Source: Methylophaga sp. (GTDB lineage: Bacteria > Pseudomonadota > Gammaproteobacteria > Nitrosococcales > Methylophagaceae). From it: 60,276 nucleotides of DNA. A model generated the notes under the pieces. The model saw only the letters and a list, made by a program, of their open reading frames with translations. It made no database searches and had not been told where the DNA came from. The stretch is taken from the NCBI GenBank assembly GCA_002733105.1, contig NVUI01000001.1, positions 188,840 through 249,115 on the forward strand. The letters run 5' to 3'. The stretch's first letter is position 1. The number at the start of each line of letters is the position of its first letter. Of this stretch, positions 17,534 through 27,172 are shown in pieces. Position numbers and translations under genes: made by a program.

Positions 17534-19201
17534 ATGTTAATGAAACTAACCGGTGGTAAAATTTACGATCCGGCCCATGGTATAGATGGTGAGATTCGCG
17601 ATATTTATATTCGTGATGGTCGTATAGTTGATAAGCCTATCGATGAAAAAATTACCACAGAAATAGATCTGCGTGACAAAGTTGTTATGGCCGGTGCCAT
17701 TGACATGCACACCCATATTGGTGGCGGTAAGGTCAATATTGCTCGTACCATGTTGCCAGAGGATCATGCTGCGGATGTCGTCGCTCGTACAGAATTAATG
17801 CGCTCGGGTTGTGGCCATGCTGCACCGAGTACATTAACTGCTGGTTATCGTTATGCTGAAATGGGTTATACCGCTGGCTTTGAACCGGCTATTTTGCCGG
17901 TCAATGCGCGTCAGGCTCATATGGAAATGGGCGATACACCGATTATTGATAAAGGAGGCTATGTCATGTTGGGAAGTGATGACTTCCTGCTTCGTATGAT
18001 GGCCGCTAACGATGATCAAGAGGCGATTAATAATTATGTCGCGTGGACAATTCACCATAGTCAGGCGATTGGTGTCAAAGTAGTTAATCCAGGGGGCATT
18101 AATGCGTTTAAATTTAATCAACGCAAATTAGACCTTGATGAGAAAAATCAATATTACGGTGTTACACCACGCGACATTTTATTACGCTTAGCAACAGCAG
18201 TAAAAGAGTTGGGCATACCACACCCTTTACATGTTCATGGCTGTAATCTAGGTGTGCCGGGTAACTTAGCCACCACGATAGATACGATGGAGGGCATTAA
18301 CGGTTTACCGATGCATATGACCCATATTCAGTTCCATAGTTATGGTACAGAAGGTGACTATAAGTTCTCATCGGGTTCGGCAGAAATTGCTGAGGTTATT
18401 AATAAACACAAAAATATTACCGCAGATGTGGGCCAAATATTATTTGGTCAAACAGTCACTGCATCGGGTGATAATATGCGTCAACACGCCGCCCATCCAT
18501 TTGCTAGCCCTAATAAATGGGTCTGTATGGATATTGAATGTGATGCCGGTTGTGGGGTGTTGCCCTTCAAATATAAAGATCAAAGTTACGTCAATGCACT
18601 GCAATGGATGATCGGCTTGGAAACCTTTTTAATGGTGGATGATCCTTGGCGAGTATTCTTAACAACCGATCATCCCAATGGCGCGCCATTTACCAGTTAT
18701 CCACATTTAATCAGATTATTGATGGATAAAACGTTCCGTAATGATGTGCTATCAACCATACACCCAGAAGCACAGAAAGCAGGACATTTAGCCTCACTCG
18801 ATCGTGAATATTCTTTATATGAAATTGCCATTATGACTCGAGCAGGTGCAGCTAAGTTGGTTGGGCTGGCAGATCGTGGTCACTTGGGTGCTGGCGGTGC
18901 AGCGGATATTACTGTTTATACCGATAACGCTGATCGTGAGAAAATGTTTAGCAAACCTGACTATGTGTTTAAAGATGGCACCATGGTCGTTAAAAATGGT
19001 GAGTTAATTGAAGTCACTTGGGGCACGACTCATGTGGTTAAACCAGAATATGACCACAGTATTGAAAAAGAATTAAAACCTTATTTTGATCGTTATCACA
19101 CCATGAAAATGGGTAACTTCAAAATCAGTGATGATGAAATTGTTGATGATGGCAGAGGAAGTTTGACCGTGCAGCCGTTACATAAAGGAGGCACAATATG
19201 A
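17534..19201 (+). CDS. fhcA: Formyltransferase/hydrolase complex subunit A (amidohydrolase)
   Basis: 555 residues, amidohydrolase fold, homologous to FmdA/FwdA. The metal-site motifs are visible: IDMHTHIGGGK (His-x-His), NPGGINAFKF (candidate bridging Lys), HVHGCNLGVPGN, HMTHIQFHSYG and the late Asp in FLTTDHPNGAPF. It hydrolyses formyl-methanofuran analogue to formate, the last step of tetrahydromethanopterin-dependent formaldehyde oxidation. The start is set at ATG 17534 (MLMKLTGGK), 12 bases after AGGGG; a second ATG at 17540 is close behind, and the TTG at 17522 abuts the ribosome site. The stop overlaps fhcD by four bases. Confidence 0.94.
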   Translation: MLMKLTGGKIYDPAHGIDGEIRDIYIRDGRIVDKPIDEKITTEIDLRDKVVMAGAIDMHTHIGGGKVNIARTMLPEDHAADVVARTELMRSGCGHAAPSTLTAGYRYAEMGYTAGFEPAILPVNARQAHMEMGDTPIIDKGGYVMLGSDDFLLRMMAANDDQEAINNYVAWTIHHSQAIGVKVVNPGGINAFKFNQRKLDLDEKNQYYGVTPRDILLRLATAVKELGIPHPLHVHGCNLGVPGNLATTIDTMEGINGLPMHMTHIQFHSYGTEGDYKFSSGSAEIAEVINKHKNITADVGQILFGQTVTASGDNMRQHAAHPFASPNKWVCMDIECDAGCGVLPFKYKDQSYVNALQWMIGLETFLMVDDPWRVFLTTDHPNGAPFTSYPHLIRLLMDKTFRNDVLSTIHPEAQKAGHLASLDREYSLYEIAIMTRAGAAKLVGLADRGHLGAGGAADITVYTDNADREKMFSKPDYVFKDGTMVVKNGELIEVTWGTTHVVKPEYDHSIEKELKPYFDRYHTMKMGNFKISDDEIVDDGRGSLTVQPLHKGGTI

Positions 19202-20094
19202 TTATCAATGGCGTGACAATTGATAAGACCTTTGCTGAAGCCTTTCCAATGAAAGGTACACGGTTAATTATCACTGCTCTTAATGCCAAATGGGCGATGA
19301 TCTCAGCACAAACCTTTACTGGCTTTGCCACCTCGGTTATTGCCTGTGGTTGTGAGGCAGGTATTGAAAAAGTACTAGACCCTAGTGAAACACCTGATGG
19401 TCGGCCTGGTGTCTCTATCTTGATCTTTGCTATGGGGGGTAAAAGTCTGGCAAAACAAGTTGAAACCAGATCAGGCCAGTGTGTGCTTACCTCGCCTACA
19501 TCAGCATTATTTTCAGGATTAGAAAGTGAGACTGAAATAGCCTTAGGTCAAAACCTACGTTATTTTGGTGATGGTTTTCAGATTTCAAAAATGATTGATG
19601 GCAAACGTTATTGGCGTATTCCGGTGATGGATGGTGAGTTTTTAACGCAAGAAAAAACAGGTGTTCAAGCTTCAGTTGGTGGTGGTAATTTTTTGGTATT
19701 AGCCGAATCACAAGCACAAGCCCTAACAGCATGTGAAGCTGCCATTGAACAAATGAGAAAATGCCCTAACGTGATTATGCCATTCCCTGGTGGTGTTGTT
19801 CGCTCAGGCTCTAAAGTGGGCTCAAAATTTAAAGCACTTAATGCTTCAACCAATGATGCTTTCTGCCCTACCTTAAAAGGCCAAACGAACAGTGATTTAT
19901 CGCCTGAGATTGAGTCGGTGATGGAAATCGTGATTGATGGTTTGACCAAAGAAGATATTGATAAGGTAATGCGAGTAGGTATACAGGCGGTCTGTGATTT
20001 GGGTGCTGAAAATGGTATACGTCGAATTAGCGCCGGTAACTATGGCGGTAAGCTCGGTCCCTTCCACTTCCACTTGCAGGAGATCATGGCATGA
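19198..20094 (+). CDS. fhcD: Formylmethanofuran:tetrahydromethanopterin formyltransferase-like subunit D
   Basis: 298 residues, the size of archaeal Ftr. Family marks are the N-terminal INGVTIDKTFAEAFPMKGTRLIITA, FATSVIACGCEAGIEK, NVIMPFPGGVVRSGSKVGS and the terminal GGKLGPFHFHLQEI. It moves the formyl group from tetrahydromethanopterin to the methanofuran analogue bound in the Fhc complex. Both ends overlap their neighbours by four bases (ATGA), so A, D and C are translationally coupled. Confidence 0.95.
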   Translation: MIINGVTIDKTFAEAFPMKGTRLIITALNAKWAMISAQTFTGFATSVIACGCEAGIEKVLDPSETPDGRPGVSILIFAMGGKSLAKQVETRSGQCVLTSPTSALFSGLESETEIALGQNLRYFGDGFQISKMIDGKRYWRIPVMDGEFLTQEKTGVQASVGGGNFLVLAESQAQALTACEAAIEQMRKCPNVIMPFPGGVVRSGSKVGSKFKALNASTNDAFCPTLKGQTNSDLSPEIESVMEIVIDGLTKEDIDKVMRVGIQAVCDLGAENGIRRISAGNYGGKLGPFHFHLQEIMA

Positions 20095-20906
20095 GCTCAT
20101 TAACGTTTACGCTTAAATCGGCACCTGCACAACGGATTGATTGTTCACCGCTAACACCTGAAGGATTAGCAGATAAAACAAGCGCCGATATTGCTGCAAT
20201 TGAATTAGTAACAGGCAATCGCACTGAACGTGTTGATAGTTTGTTTGATATTTCTGGTGATGATAGCTCGAATATTACCATTGCCAATAGTGCTGATAAG
20301 TTGGATTTTATTGGCCGTAATATGATGTCGGGCCAAATTTCAGTTGAAGGTAATGTCGGTGGCTACTTGGGACTATTTTTAGATGGTGGCCAGATTGAAG
20401 TTACCGGGGATACAGGGATCTATACCGCCTGTGAGATGAAATCAGGCCAGATTAAAATAAACGGCAATGCGGGTGAATTTGTGGGTGGTGCTCGTCCAGG
20501 TTATAAAAACGGAATGACGGGCGGAACAGTCATTGTGACCGGCAACACGGGTGCTCGTACAGGCGATCATATGCGACGAGGTATAATTTTAATTGAAGGT
20601 AATGCGGGTGATTATTGTGGTGGCAGAATGATTTCAGGCACCATCGCAGTGTTGGGTCATGTGGGGGCTCATTTAGGTTATGCGATGAAACGAGGCACAT
20701 TATTACTTACACAGGTACCACAACAAGGGATCTCTGCTAATTTTAATGACTGTGGATCTCATACCTTGGCATTTTTACCTTTATTGTTTGCTTCGTTCTC
20801 TAAATTAGACAGTCAATTTTCTAAAGTAGAGCCCTTCTCTCGAGTGCAGCGATATGCGGGTGATTTAGCCGGTATTGGTATGGGCGAAATTCTGGTAAAG
20901 ATATAA
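20091..20906 (+). CDS. fhcC: Formyltransferase/hydrolase complex subunit C
   Basis: 271 residues with a right-handed beta-helix built from GxxGxxxGxxM-type turns (IGRNMMSGQISVEGNVGGYLG, GMTGGTVIVTGNTG, HMRRGIILIEGNAGDYCGGRM, HLGYAMKRGTLLL). This is the GXGXG fold shared with the C-terminal domain of glutamate synthase GltB, also encoded at the end of this window. It is the structural subunit of the Fhc complex. It ends the fhcBADC unit, with fbp 64 bases on. Confidence 0.93.
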   Translation: MSSLTFTLKSAPAQRIDCSPLTPEGLADKTSADIAAIELVTGNRTERVDSLFDISGDDSSNITIANSADKLDFIGRNMMSGQISVEGNVGGYLGLFLDGGQIEVTGDTGIYTACEMKSGQIKINGNAGEFVGGARPGYKNGMTGGTVIVTGNTGARTGDHMRRGIILIEGNAGDYCGGRMISGTIAVLGHVGAHLGYAMKRGTLLLTQVPQQGISANFNDCGSHTLAFLPLLFASFSKLDSQFSKVEPFSRVQRYAGDLAGIGMGEILVKI

Positions 20907-20970
20907 ATATATAGGCTAGAATCAAGACTGTTTTTGGCTGAAATATGAACACAAAATTAGAGGGCATATA

Positions 20971-21978
20971 ATGTCAAAATTAGGCACATCAATTACACAG
21001 TTTATCACCGAACAACAACGCACTTATGCGGGATCAACAGCTGAAATGACCAGCTTGTTGAGTGATATTGTCAGCGCTTGTAAACAAATATCTCATCTGG
21101 TTAACCGTACAGGAATAATGGGACTGGGTGGTTATGCCGAGTCAGAAAATATTCAAGGTGAAGTGCAGAAAAAATTAGATATCATTACCAATGATGTGAT
21201 GGTTGATCATTTGAATTGGACCGGCCATTTTGCAGCAATGGCCTCGGAAGAGATTGAAGAGATTATTCAGATCCCGGATGATCAGCCTAAGGGACAATAT
21301 TTAATTGCCTTTGATCCTCTGGATGGCTCCTCTAATATTGATATCAATTTGTCTGTGGGCACCATTTTTTCAATATTACGCTGCCCTGAAGGCATTACGG
21401 AACCCACCGTTAAAGACTTTATGCAAAAAGGAACAGAGCAAGTTTGTGCTGGTTTCTGTGTTTATGGCCCTAGTACAATGATGATCTTAACCACGGGCAG
21501 TGGTGTGAATGGTTTTACCTTGGATAGTCATGTGGGGGAGTTTATTCTGACCCATCCAAATATGACGATTCCAGAAGATACTGCAGAGTTTGCAATTAAT
21601 ATGTCGAACTACCGGTTCTGGGAACAGCCCATGCAGCGTTATATCGATGAATGCATAGAGGGTGTTGATGGTAGCCGTGAGAAAAACTTCAATATGCGAT
21701 GGGTTGCATCGATGGTAGCAGAAGTCTATAGAGTGCTGACCCGAGGCGGTATCTTTATATATCCTATTGATAATAAAGCATCAACTCAGGGTGGAAAGTT
21801 ACGTTTGATGTATGAAGCAAATCCGATGAGTTTTATTGTAGAGCAGGCTGGTGGATTAAGCTCTACAGGTCGTGAACGAATTATGGAGATCCAGCCAGAA
21901 GGTGTTCATCAGCGTGTCCCGGTTATTTTAGGCTCTAAGAATGAAGTTGAGCGTGTAATTTCATATCATAAAAGTTAG
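20971..21978 (+). CDS. fbp: Fructose-1,6-bisphosphatase, class I
   Basis: 335 residues, usual length. Metal-binding motifs ASEEIEEII and FDPLDGSSNIDINLSVGTIFSI are intact, as is the substrate loop region GGIFIYPIDNKASTQGGKLRLMYEANPMSFI. It makes fructose 6-phosphate, which feeds gluconeogenesis and, in a ribulose monophosphate methylotroph, regeneration of the formaldehyde acceptor. It lies just after fhcC with AGAGGG before the ATG, so it could be read from the fhc transcript. Confidence 0.96.
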   Translation: MSKLGTSITQFITEQQRTYAGSTAEMTSLLSDIVSACKQISHLVNRTGIMGLGGYAESENIQGEVQKKLDIITNDVMVDHLNWTGHFAAMASEEIEEIIQIPDDQPKGQYLIAFDPLDGSSNIDINLSVGTIFSILRCPEGITEPTVKDFMQKGTEQVCAGFCVYGPSTMMILTTGSGVNGFTLDSHVGEFILTHPNMTIPEDTAEFAINMSNYRFWEQPMQRYIDECIEGVDGSREKNFNMRWVASMVAEVYRVLTRGGIFIYPIDNKASTQGGKLRLMYEANPMSFIVEQAGGLSSTGRERIMEIQPEGVHQRVPVILGSKNEVERVISYHKS

Positions 21979-22009
21979 ATGTTATGACGATCTTAGTAAA
22001 GAAAAAAGG

Positions 22010-24613
22010 TTATTTTTTTAACAGTAACCATGGGGAACGTTGATTAGAAGAAAGTGTAATTTCATAACTGTTATTCTGATATTTAACTGATTTTAAAAGC
22101 TTTTCCCCTTTTTTTGTCAACTGATATAGCTTAAGCCCTTCTTTAGCACGGATGATTACTTTACCTTCAACTGGCTCAGATAAAAAGGCTGACAATTTCT
22201 TTTTGATAGGGTTACTACGAGCCGTTTTAGATATCAATATTTTGGTTGAGTCTGACAGGGGCTTATTATCCAGACTTTGAACAGCAATAACAGCAGATGG
22301 CGTGTCAATTTCAAATCTGACATCTCTAAGATCAATAACTTGTTGGCCTATTTTCCCCGAAATTATTTGTGACTTGGCCGTATTGATGGTTTGAATGCCT
22401 TTAATCCAGTTACGACTTAATTCTTTAGTGTCTGAAATTACAGCTTCTTGATTAGGCGGAATAAAATCAATATTGGGATCATTCACAATATGATGAGCAG
22501 GATCTCTGGGAGAATAACTCGCATTCATTTCATCTTCATGTGATTGTAACCACGGTAAAGTGGAGCCATAAGGAAGATCAATATTGATTTTACTTTGCTC
22601 TACTAGGGTTCTTAGTGAAGCCGAGGTGTCAGGATTGGTGGCTTTACCAAAAAAATCATCTTCCGTTAATCTGAAATGATAGGTATTGATGGCCTCGGAC
22701 ACATGGGCTTGACGATAGAGTAAGGCACTTGCTGGCATCATTGCCATAATGGCAGGATCATTGTATACCGAGTAATTATGACCACTGCCCACTCGGTTAA
22801 GAGGATACTGGGCATAGCCATATATCATTAACGAGTCCCATCCTTGTAAAGCGGCAATACTTGCCATATAAGTAGGTGTGGTAAAGCGATCAGCAACCGG
22901 GAACCATTCGACATTCCATTCGGTAACGGATAATGGTTTATTGGTAACTTGTGCAGCCCCTAGCCAAGAGATGAAGCCTGCACGAAACCGAGGATTAAAC
23001 GTTAATTCGCCTTTACGGCCATAACTATGGGCATCAATAATATCGCCATCAGTTAACGAAGGTAAGCTTGCTAAGCTCATGCGGCCCCATGTGTTACCGG
23101 GCACAAGCGTATTATTAACACCAAGGTGATGAAGATGTTGTAACATTTTTTGGTTGTAACGGTGTTCTGCGTCATTGAGATATACCTTTGAGTCGCCATA
23201 CTCCCAAGAACGCCAGGCTTGTTTTGGGTTCAAGCTTAAGCGTTTTGATGCCTGTTTTACATCAGCGCTATAAATTTTATTGTGTTCAGGCACGTTTTTA
23301 TTAGGTAATAGGCGGCTGCCAAAATGGTGTGTTAAGTCATTTTCATTGAGTAATAAGGTGGTCACAATGGCGGGGTTATCTTTATAGGCGAGCTTGGTGA
23401 AATGATTAATATGATTTAAATAGGCAGCATTAAAATCCATTATTTTTTGCTGGATAGATTTGTTGTAGTAATTAAAGCCTTGAAGAAGATGAGTGTTTTT
23501 ATCTTTAGCTATTTCAGCAAAATTATCGATACCATCTTTAGCGGTGTAAGCTCTGCCAACCTGTAAGTCGAGCCATATATATATTCCTTCATCTTCTAAA
23601 CATTTTATCCACCAATCTAGTTTTTTTAGCGAAGAATCATTTAGAACCAGAGTGTTTTTTGGCGATGAAAATTTAAAAACATTAGGTTTTACCCACTCAG
23701 AATCATGATGATGAATTCGGACTAAATTAAAGCCCATACGAGACAAGCGTTTGGCTTGTTTTTTTATATTGGAATTTGTTGTTTTAAAAAGAGCAGATGC
23801 TTGTATATTGGCGCCCCAAAATCGAGCGGGCGTTCCGTCATCAAATACCAGTGCATCTCCATCAGCCTTTAGAAAGCCATGTTTACCTGCTGGTTTATGA
23901 GATGAGTTTAGAAATGAAATATCAACGGGTGAAGAATTCCACGGAATTTGATCTTTATACCAATCCTCTAAGTTATCTTTTAGGACAACGGTTTTCTTCG
24001 TTAAGCTAATATTGCTCGTGCTAACAAGATTAAGTTGCATATCAAATTGGTAAGTACCACGTTTAATTGGGCCAAAAAATAAAACACGAAGCTCATTTTT
24101 TTTGCCTTTTTCAAAATGTATTTTTGATATATTAGAAGAAAAATGAAGCTCAATTATTTCTGTAGGTGAAATTTGCCAGCGCCAGCCCGTGTTGTTAGAT
24201 AATAATTCAGGACTTTTAGCCAAGCCTTCAAAGCTAGCAGAGTCAATTTTTAGTTTGAAACGGATGCCGTAACCAATGGCATCGGGATGATTTTTTGAAG
24301 CCATTATTTTGTATTGCCAATGTTGCTTGTTTTTGTCTGAAGAGGTGTGTCCAGTCAACTTAAGGTCTAGTCGGTTTACGCTACCTTTAAATCCTTGAAT
24401 ATCATTATTAATTTGTGAGCGGATCTTGGTGTCAGCCCATTTCCAGTTTGCTGCCCAACCGATAAAATCTGCTGATACAATGGGTACCGATTGGTGGTTT
24501 AAAGTGAATAATGCTCCTTTATTTTTTGGTTCAATTTGCCATGACACAGCAAATAAAGAATAGCTATAACAAGCAAAAAATAGCAGAAAAAATAATGATA
24601 GTCTTTTTTTCAT
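22010..24613 (-). CDS. Large secreted glycoside hydrolase-like protein (clan GH-A TIM barrel)
   Basis: 867 residues with a signal peptide (about 1-22, MKKRLSLFFLLFFACYSYSLFA). Residues about 25-210 look like a beta-sandwich. From about 245 a TIM barrel follows (RFWGANIQASALFK, LSRMGFNLVRIHHHDSEWV, GIYIWLDLQVGRAY). Two glutamates fit clan GH-A retaining catalysis: E424 in LLNENDLTHHFG (acid/base) and E565 in SVTEWNVEWFP (nucleophile), 141 residues apart. A C-terminal beta-rich domain follows (about 720-867). It should act on an extracellular or periplasmic polysaccharide, but substrate and family are not clear. It stands alone, convergent with fbp and divergent from the DUF2235 gene. Confidence 0.75.
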   Translation of the reverse strand: MKKRLSLFFLLFFACYSYSLFAVSWQIEPKNKGALFTLNHQSVPIVSADFIGWAANWKWADTKIRSQINNDIQGFKGSVNRLDLKLTGHTSSDKNKQHWQYKIMASKNHPDAIGYGIRFKLKIDSASFEGLAKSPELLSNNTGWRWQISPTEIIELHFSSNISKIHFEKGKKNELRVLFFGPIKRGTYQFDMQLNLVSTSNISLTKKTVVLKDNLEDWYKDQIPWNSSPVDISFLNSSHKPAGKHGFLKADGDALVFDDGTPARFWGANIQASALFKTTNSNIKKQAKRLSRMGFNLVRIHHHDSEWVKPNVFKFSSPKNTLVLNDSSLKKLDWWIKCLEDEGIYIWLDLQVGRAYTAKDGIDNFAEIAKDKNTHLLQGFNYYNKSIQQKIMDFNAAYLNHINHFTKLAYKDNPAIVTTLLLNENDLTHHFGSRLLPNKNVPEHNKIYSADVKQASKRLSLNPKQAWRSWEYGDSKVYLNDAEHRYNQKMLQHLHHLGVNNTLVPGNTWGRMSLASLPSLTDGDIIDAHSYGRKGELTFNPRFRAGFISWLGAAQVTNKPLSVTEWNVEWFPVADRFTTPTYMASIAALQGWDSLMIYGYAQYPLNRVGSGHNYSVYNDPAIMAMMPASALLYRQAHVSEAINTYHFRLTEDDFFGKATNPDTSASLRTLVEQSKINIDLPYGSTLPWLQSHEDEMNASYSPRDPAHHIVNDPNIDFIPPNQEAVISDTKELSRNWIKGIQTINTAKSQIISGKIGQQVIDLRDVRFEIDTPSAVIAVQSLDNKPLSDSTKILISKTARSNPIKKKLSAFLSEPVEGKVIIRAKEGLKLYQLTKKGEKLLKSVKYQNNSYEITLSSNQRSPWLLLKK

Positions 24614-24749
24614 TAGAGTAGGCTTTTATTGTCGGCTATAAAAAGTAATGGTTTATAGTACCGCTTGTCGGTGAGCCAGTAAATTAATCACATCAGGAAA
24701 AGGGAGTTTAAGGTACACAAAAGTACTTAACAATCAACAGGAGAGTGAT

Positions 24750-25766
24750 ATGAAAAGAATCGTAATATTTACTGATGGTACATGGAATTCACCAGAAGAC
24801 GGTGTTGCCACCAATGTGTTACAAATGGCGAGGGCCGTTCAACCAGAAGTGAATGGTATCGAACAAATAGCCTTTTATGATTGGGGTGTGGGGACCGATA
24901 GGAAAAAACTTTCGGGTGGTATTACCGGAGCAGGAATTGATAAGAATATTATGGATTGTTATCGATTTATTGTGCATAACTATAATGATGGTGACCAGCT
25001 ATTCTTTTTTGGTTTCAGCCGAGGCGCATATACTGCACGATCATTGGCTGGCTTTATTCGTAACTGTGGCTTGCTTAAGCGAGAACATGCAAATAAGATC
25101 CCTACAGCATATAAGCTTTATCGAAAACGTTCCAAATCAACGGGTCCAAATGAAGTAACAGCAGAGCAATTTCGACAAGATTTTGCGGTGGCAGATATCA
25201 CGCCGATTGAATTTGTAGGGGTGTGGGATACAGTGGGTGCTCTAGGGATCCCGATTCCTTTTTGGGGCACATTAGGTGAACGAGAATTTTTATTCCACGA
25301 TACCGAGCCTAGTAAAATTATTCAGCATGCACGTCATGCACTAGCGATAGATGAAAATAGAATAGACTTTGAACCAACCCTTTGGAGCAATAAGCCAGGG
25401 CTTGATTTACAACAAGTCTGGTTTTCTGGTGTGCATTCTGATGTGGGAGGGGGGTATTCGGAGGCAGGCTTGAGCCATATTGCCTGTCAATGGATCCTTC
25501 AACAAGCGAAGCTATTGGGTCTAGAGTTTGAACAGCATTTTACCGATACTCTCCGGCCAGATCCAAGCGATAAACAACATAATGAACGCAAAGGAATTTA
25601 TCGGGCTCGTAAGCTATTTGTTCGAGATATTACGGGGCCATTACACAAAATGGTTAAAGAAAGATGGGAGCTGGACATTGATGGCTATCGTAAAAAAAGT
25701 AAGGCACTGCTCCGTTTATTACAATCAAAAAATGGTGATTGGTCGCAGATCGCGTTAGTGGGCTAA
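24750..25766 (+). CDS. DUF2235 alpha/beta-hydrolase-fold protein
   Basis: 338 residues. It begins RIVIFTDGTWNSPEDGVATNV and has the nucleophile elbow FFGFSRGAYTARSLAGFI (S90) and the downstream acid/His regions EFVGVWDTVGALGIP and FSGVHSDVGGGY, the marks of DUF2235, the fold of Tle1-type phospholipase effectors. No signal peptide and no type VI genes (vgrG, hcp, PAAR, immunity lipoprotein) are nearby, so an orphan cytosolic hydrolase is more likely than an effector. AGGAG precedes the ATG. Confidence 0.85.
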   Translation: MKRIVIFTDGTWNSPEDGVATNVLQMARAVQPEVNGIEQIAFYDWGVGTDRKKLSGGITGAGIDKNIMDCYRFIVHNYNDGDQLFFFGFSRGAYTARSLAGFIRNCGLLKREHANKIPTAYKLYRKRSKSTGPNEVTAEQFRQDFAVADITPIEFVGVWDTVGALGIPIPFWGTLGEREFLFHDTEPSKIIQHARHALAIDENRIDFEPTLWSNKPGLDLQQVWFSGVHSDVGGGYSEAGLSHIACQWILQQAKLLGLEFEQHFTDTLRPDPSDKQHNERKGIYRARKLFVRDITGPLHKMVKERWELDIDGYRKKSKALLRLLQSKNGDWSQIALVG

Positions 25767-25828
25767 AAGTTAGCAGGCACTTTGTTGATAGAAGGGTAAA
25801 TTAAAATAATGAAGAGAAGTAATATCAA

Positions 25829-26278
25829 ATGAAAATATGGGTTGATGCCGATGCTTGTCCAGTGGTGATTAAAGATATTTTATTTAGAGCCGCAGAACGA
25901 AAATCACTAGAGATGACACTAGTTGCCAATCATTTTATGCGAACACCACCATCACAATATATTAAATTTCTACAGGTCAGTTTTGGATTTGATGTTGCAG
26001 ATAATGAGATTGTAAGAAGAATGGAAGCGGGTGATCTTGTTATTACGGGTGACATTCCTCTTGCTGCAGAAGTGATTGAGAAGGGGGGCATTGCGCTTAA
26101 TCCTCGTGGCGAGCTTTATACCACAAGCAATATCAAAGCCCGACTTAATATGCGAGATTTTATGGAAACGATGCGTGCTAGTGGTGTAAATACGGGTGGG
26201 CCGCCAGCATTAAGTCAAAGTGATAGGATGGCTTTTGCCAATCAGTTGGATAAATTCTTAACTCAAAATACAACTTGA
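25829..26278 (+). CDS. yaiI: YaiI/YqxD family (UPF0178) protein
   Basis: 149 residues. The start [24 protein letters not shown], the block [23 protein letters not shown] and the ending [22 protein letters not shown] identify the UPF0178 family. The Asp-rich motifs (DADACP, TGDIPLA) resemble PIN/NYN nuclease acidic sites, so RNA cleavage is plausible but not shown. It follows the DUF2235 gene by about 60 bases. Confidence 0.9.
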   Translation: MKIWVDADACPVVIKDILFRAAERKSLEMTLVANHFMRTPPSQYIKFLQVSFGFDVADNEIVRRMEAGDLVITGDIPLAAEVIEKGGIALNPRGELYTTSNIKARLNMRDFMETMRASGVNTGGPPALSQSDRMAFANQLDKFLTQNTT

Positions 26279-26348
26279 TGTAGGATGGTATGTTGAAAGA
26301 ATAGCGTATAAAGTGATTATTCCACATTATAAAATTATGGAGAAAAAT

Positions 26349-26549
26349 ATGTCAGTAGCAAGAGTTACCGAAGTAATAGCAAGTTCACCCAAAAGTTTTG
26401 ATGATGCGTTGCAAGAAGGTATAAAACGAGCCACACAAACACTTGAAAATGTCACTTCAGTCTGGATTAAAGACCAATCTGTGGATATTAAAGATAATAA
26501 AATAGTGGGTTATAAGGTGGCATTAAAAGTCACTTTTGTACTTAAATAA
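26349..26549 (+). CDS. Dodecin (flavin-binding storage protein)
   Basis: 66 residues, typical dodecin size. Pattern: VTEVIASSPKSFDDALQEGIKRATQTLENV..VWIKDQSVDIKDNKIVGYKV; the Trp in VWIKDQS is the residue that stacks on flavin. It forms a dodecamer that stores or buffers FMN/riboflavin. ATG 26349 is chosen because TGGAG lies 6 bases upstream; a longer frame from 26313 has no homology. Confidence 0.92.
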   Translation: MSVARVTEVIASSPKSFDDALQEGIKRATQTLENVTSVWIKDQSVDIKDNKIVGYKVALKVTFVLK

Positions 26550-26563
26550 ACTAGGATAATTTG

Positions 26564-27136
26564 ATGGATATTCTCGGAATGATTTTGAGTGCGAGTAAAG
26601 GTGATGCACTCAGCAAGTTAGCTAATCAGTATAATATTTCTACGGATCAAACAAGTGCCGTTTTATCGCAATTGATGCCCGAACTTACCAATCGTGTAGA
26701 AGGTAATGTGCAACAAGAAAATGGACTAAATTCGTTATTAGCAGCTTTGAGCAAAGGCAATCATCAACGGTATATGGATGAACCTGACTTATTGACTGAG
26801 AATAGCTCTTTGCTTGAAGGTAATAAGATATTGGGGCACTTATTAGGCAGTAAAGAGGCGAGTCGTCAGATTGCTTCTCAAGTGGAAGGTTCAACAGGGG
26901 TGAGTGCAGGCATTATTAAAAAGCTATTACCTATGGCAGCAACAATGCTCATGGGTGCACTGAGCAAAGGTTCACAATCAAATGGTTTGCTGGATCAACT
27001 AACTAGCAGTTTGAGTGGCAAAGGGCAAAATGATTTACTCGGCTCGCTGTTAGGTTCTTTGACCCAAGGAAGCAAAAGAGAGCAGTCAAATTCAGCAGAT
27101 CTGGTCGGTAGTTTATTGAAAAACTTTTTGAAATAA
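26564..27136 (+). CDS. DUF937 family protein
   Basis: 190 residues, helical, low complexity in the second half. The N-terminus (DILGMILSASKGDALSKLANQYNIS..AVLSQLMPELTNRVEGNV) and GVSAGIIKKLLPMAATMLMGALSKGS match DUF937, a widespread cytosolic family of unknown role. The C-terminal half is Gly/Ser/Leu repeats (LLGSLLGSLTQGS). Start at ATG 26564 with AGGAT 6 bases before it; the upstream TTG is less good. It lies 14 bases after dodecin, so is probably co-transcribed. Confidence 0.82.
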   Translation: MDILGMILSASKGDALSKLANQYNISTDQTSAVLSQLMPELTNRVEGNVQQENGLNSLLAALSKGNHQRYMDEPDLLTENSSLLEGNKILGHLLGSKEASRQIASQVEGSTGVSAGIIKKLLPMAATMLMGALSKGSQSNGLLDQLTSSLSGKGQNDLLGSLLGSLTQGSKREQSNSADLVGSLLKNFLK

Positions 27137-27172
27137 TAAAGCGTTTTTTGTTAATGATATAAAAGAAATTAA

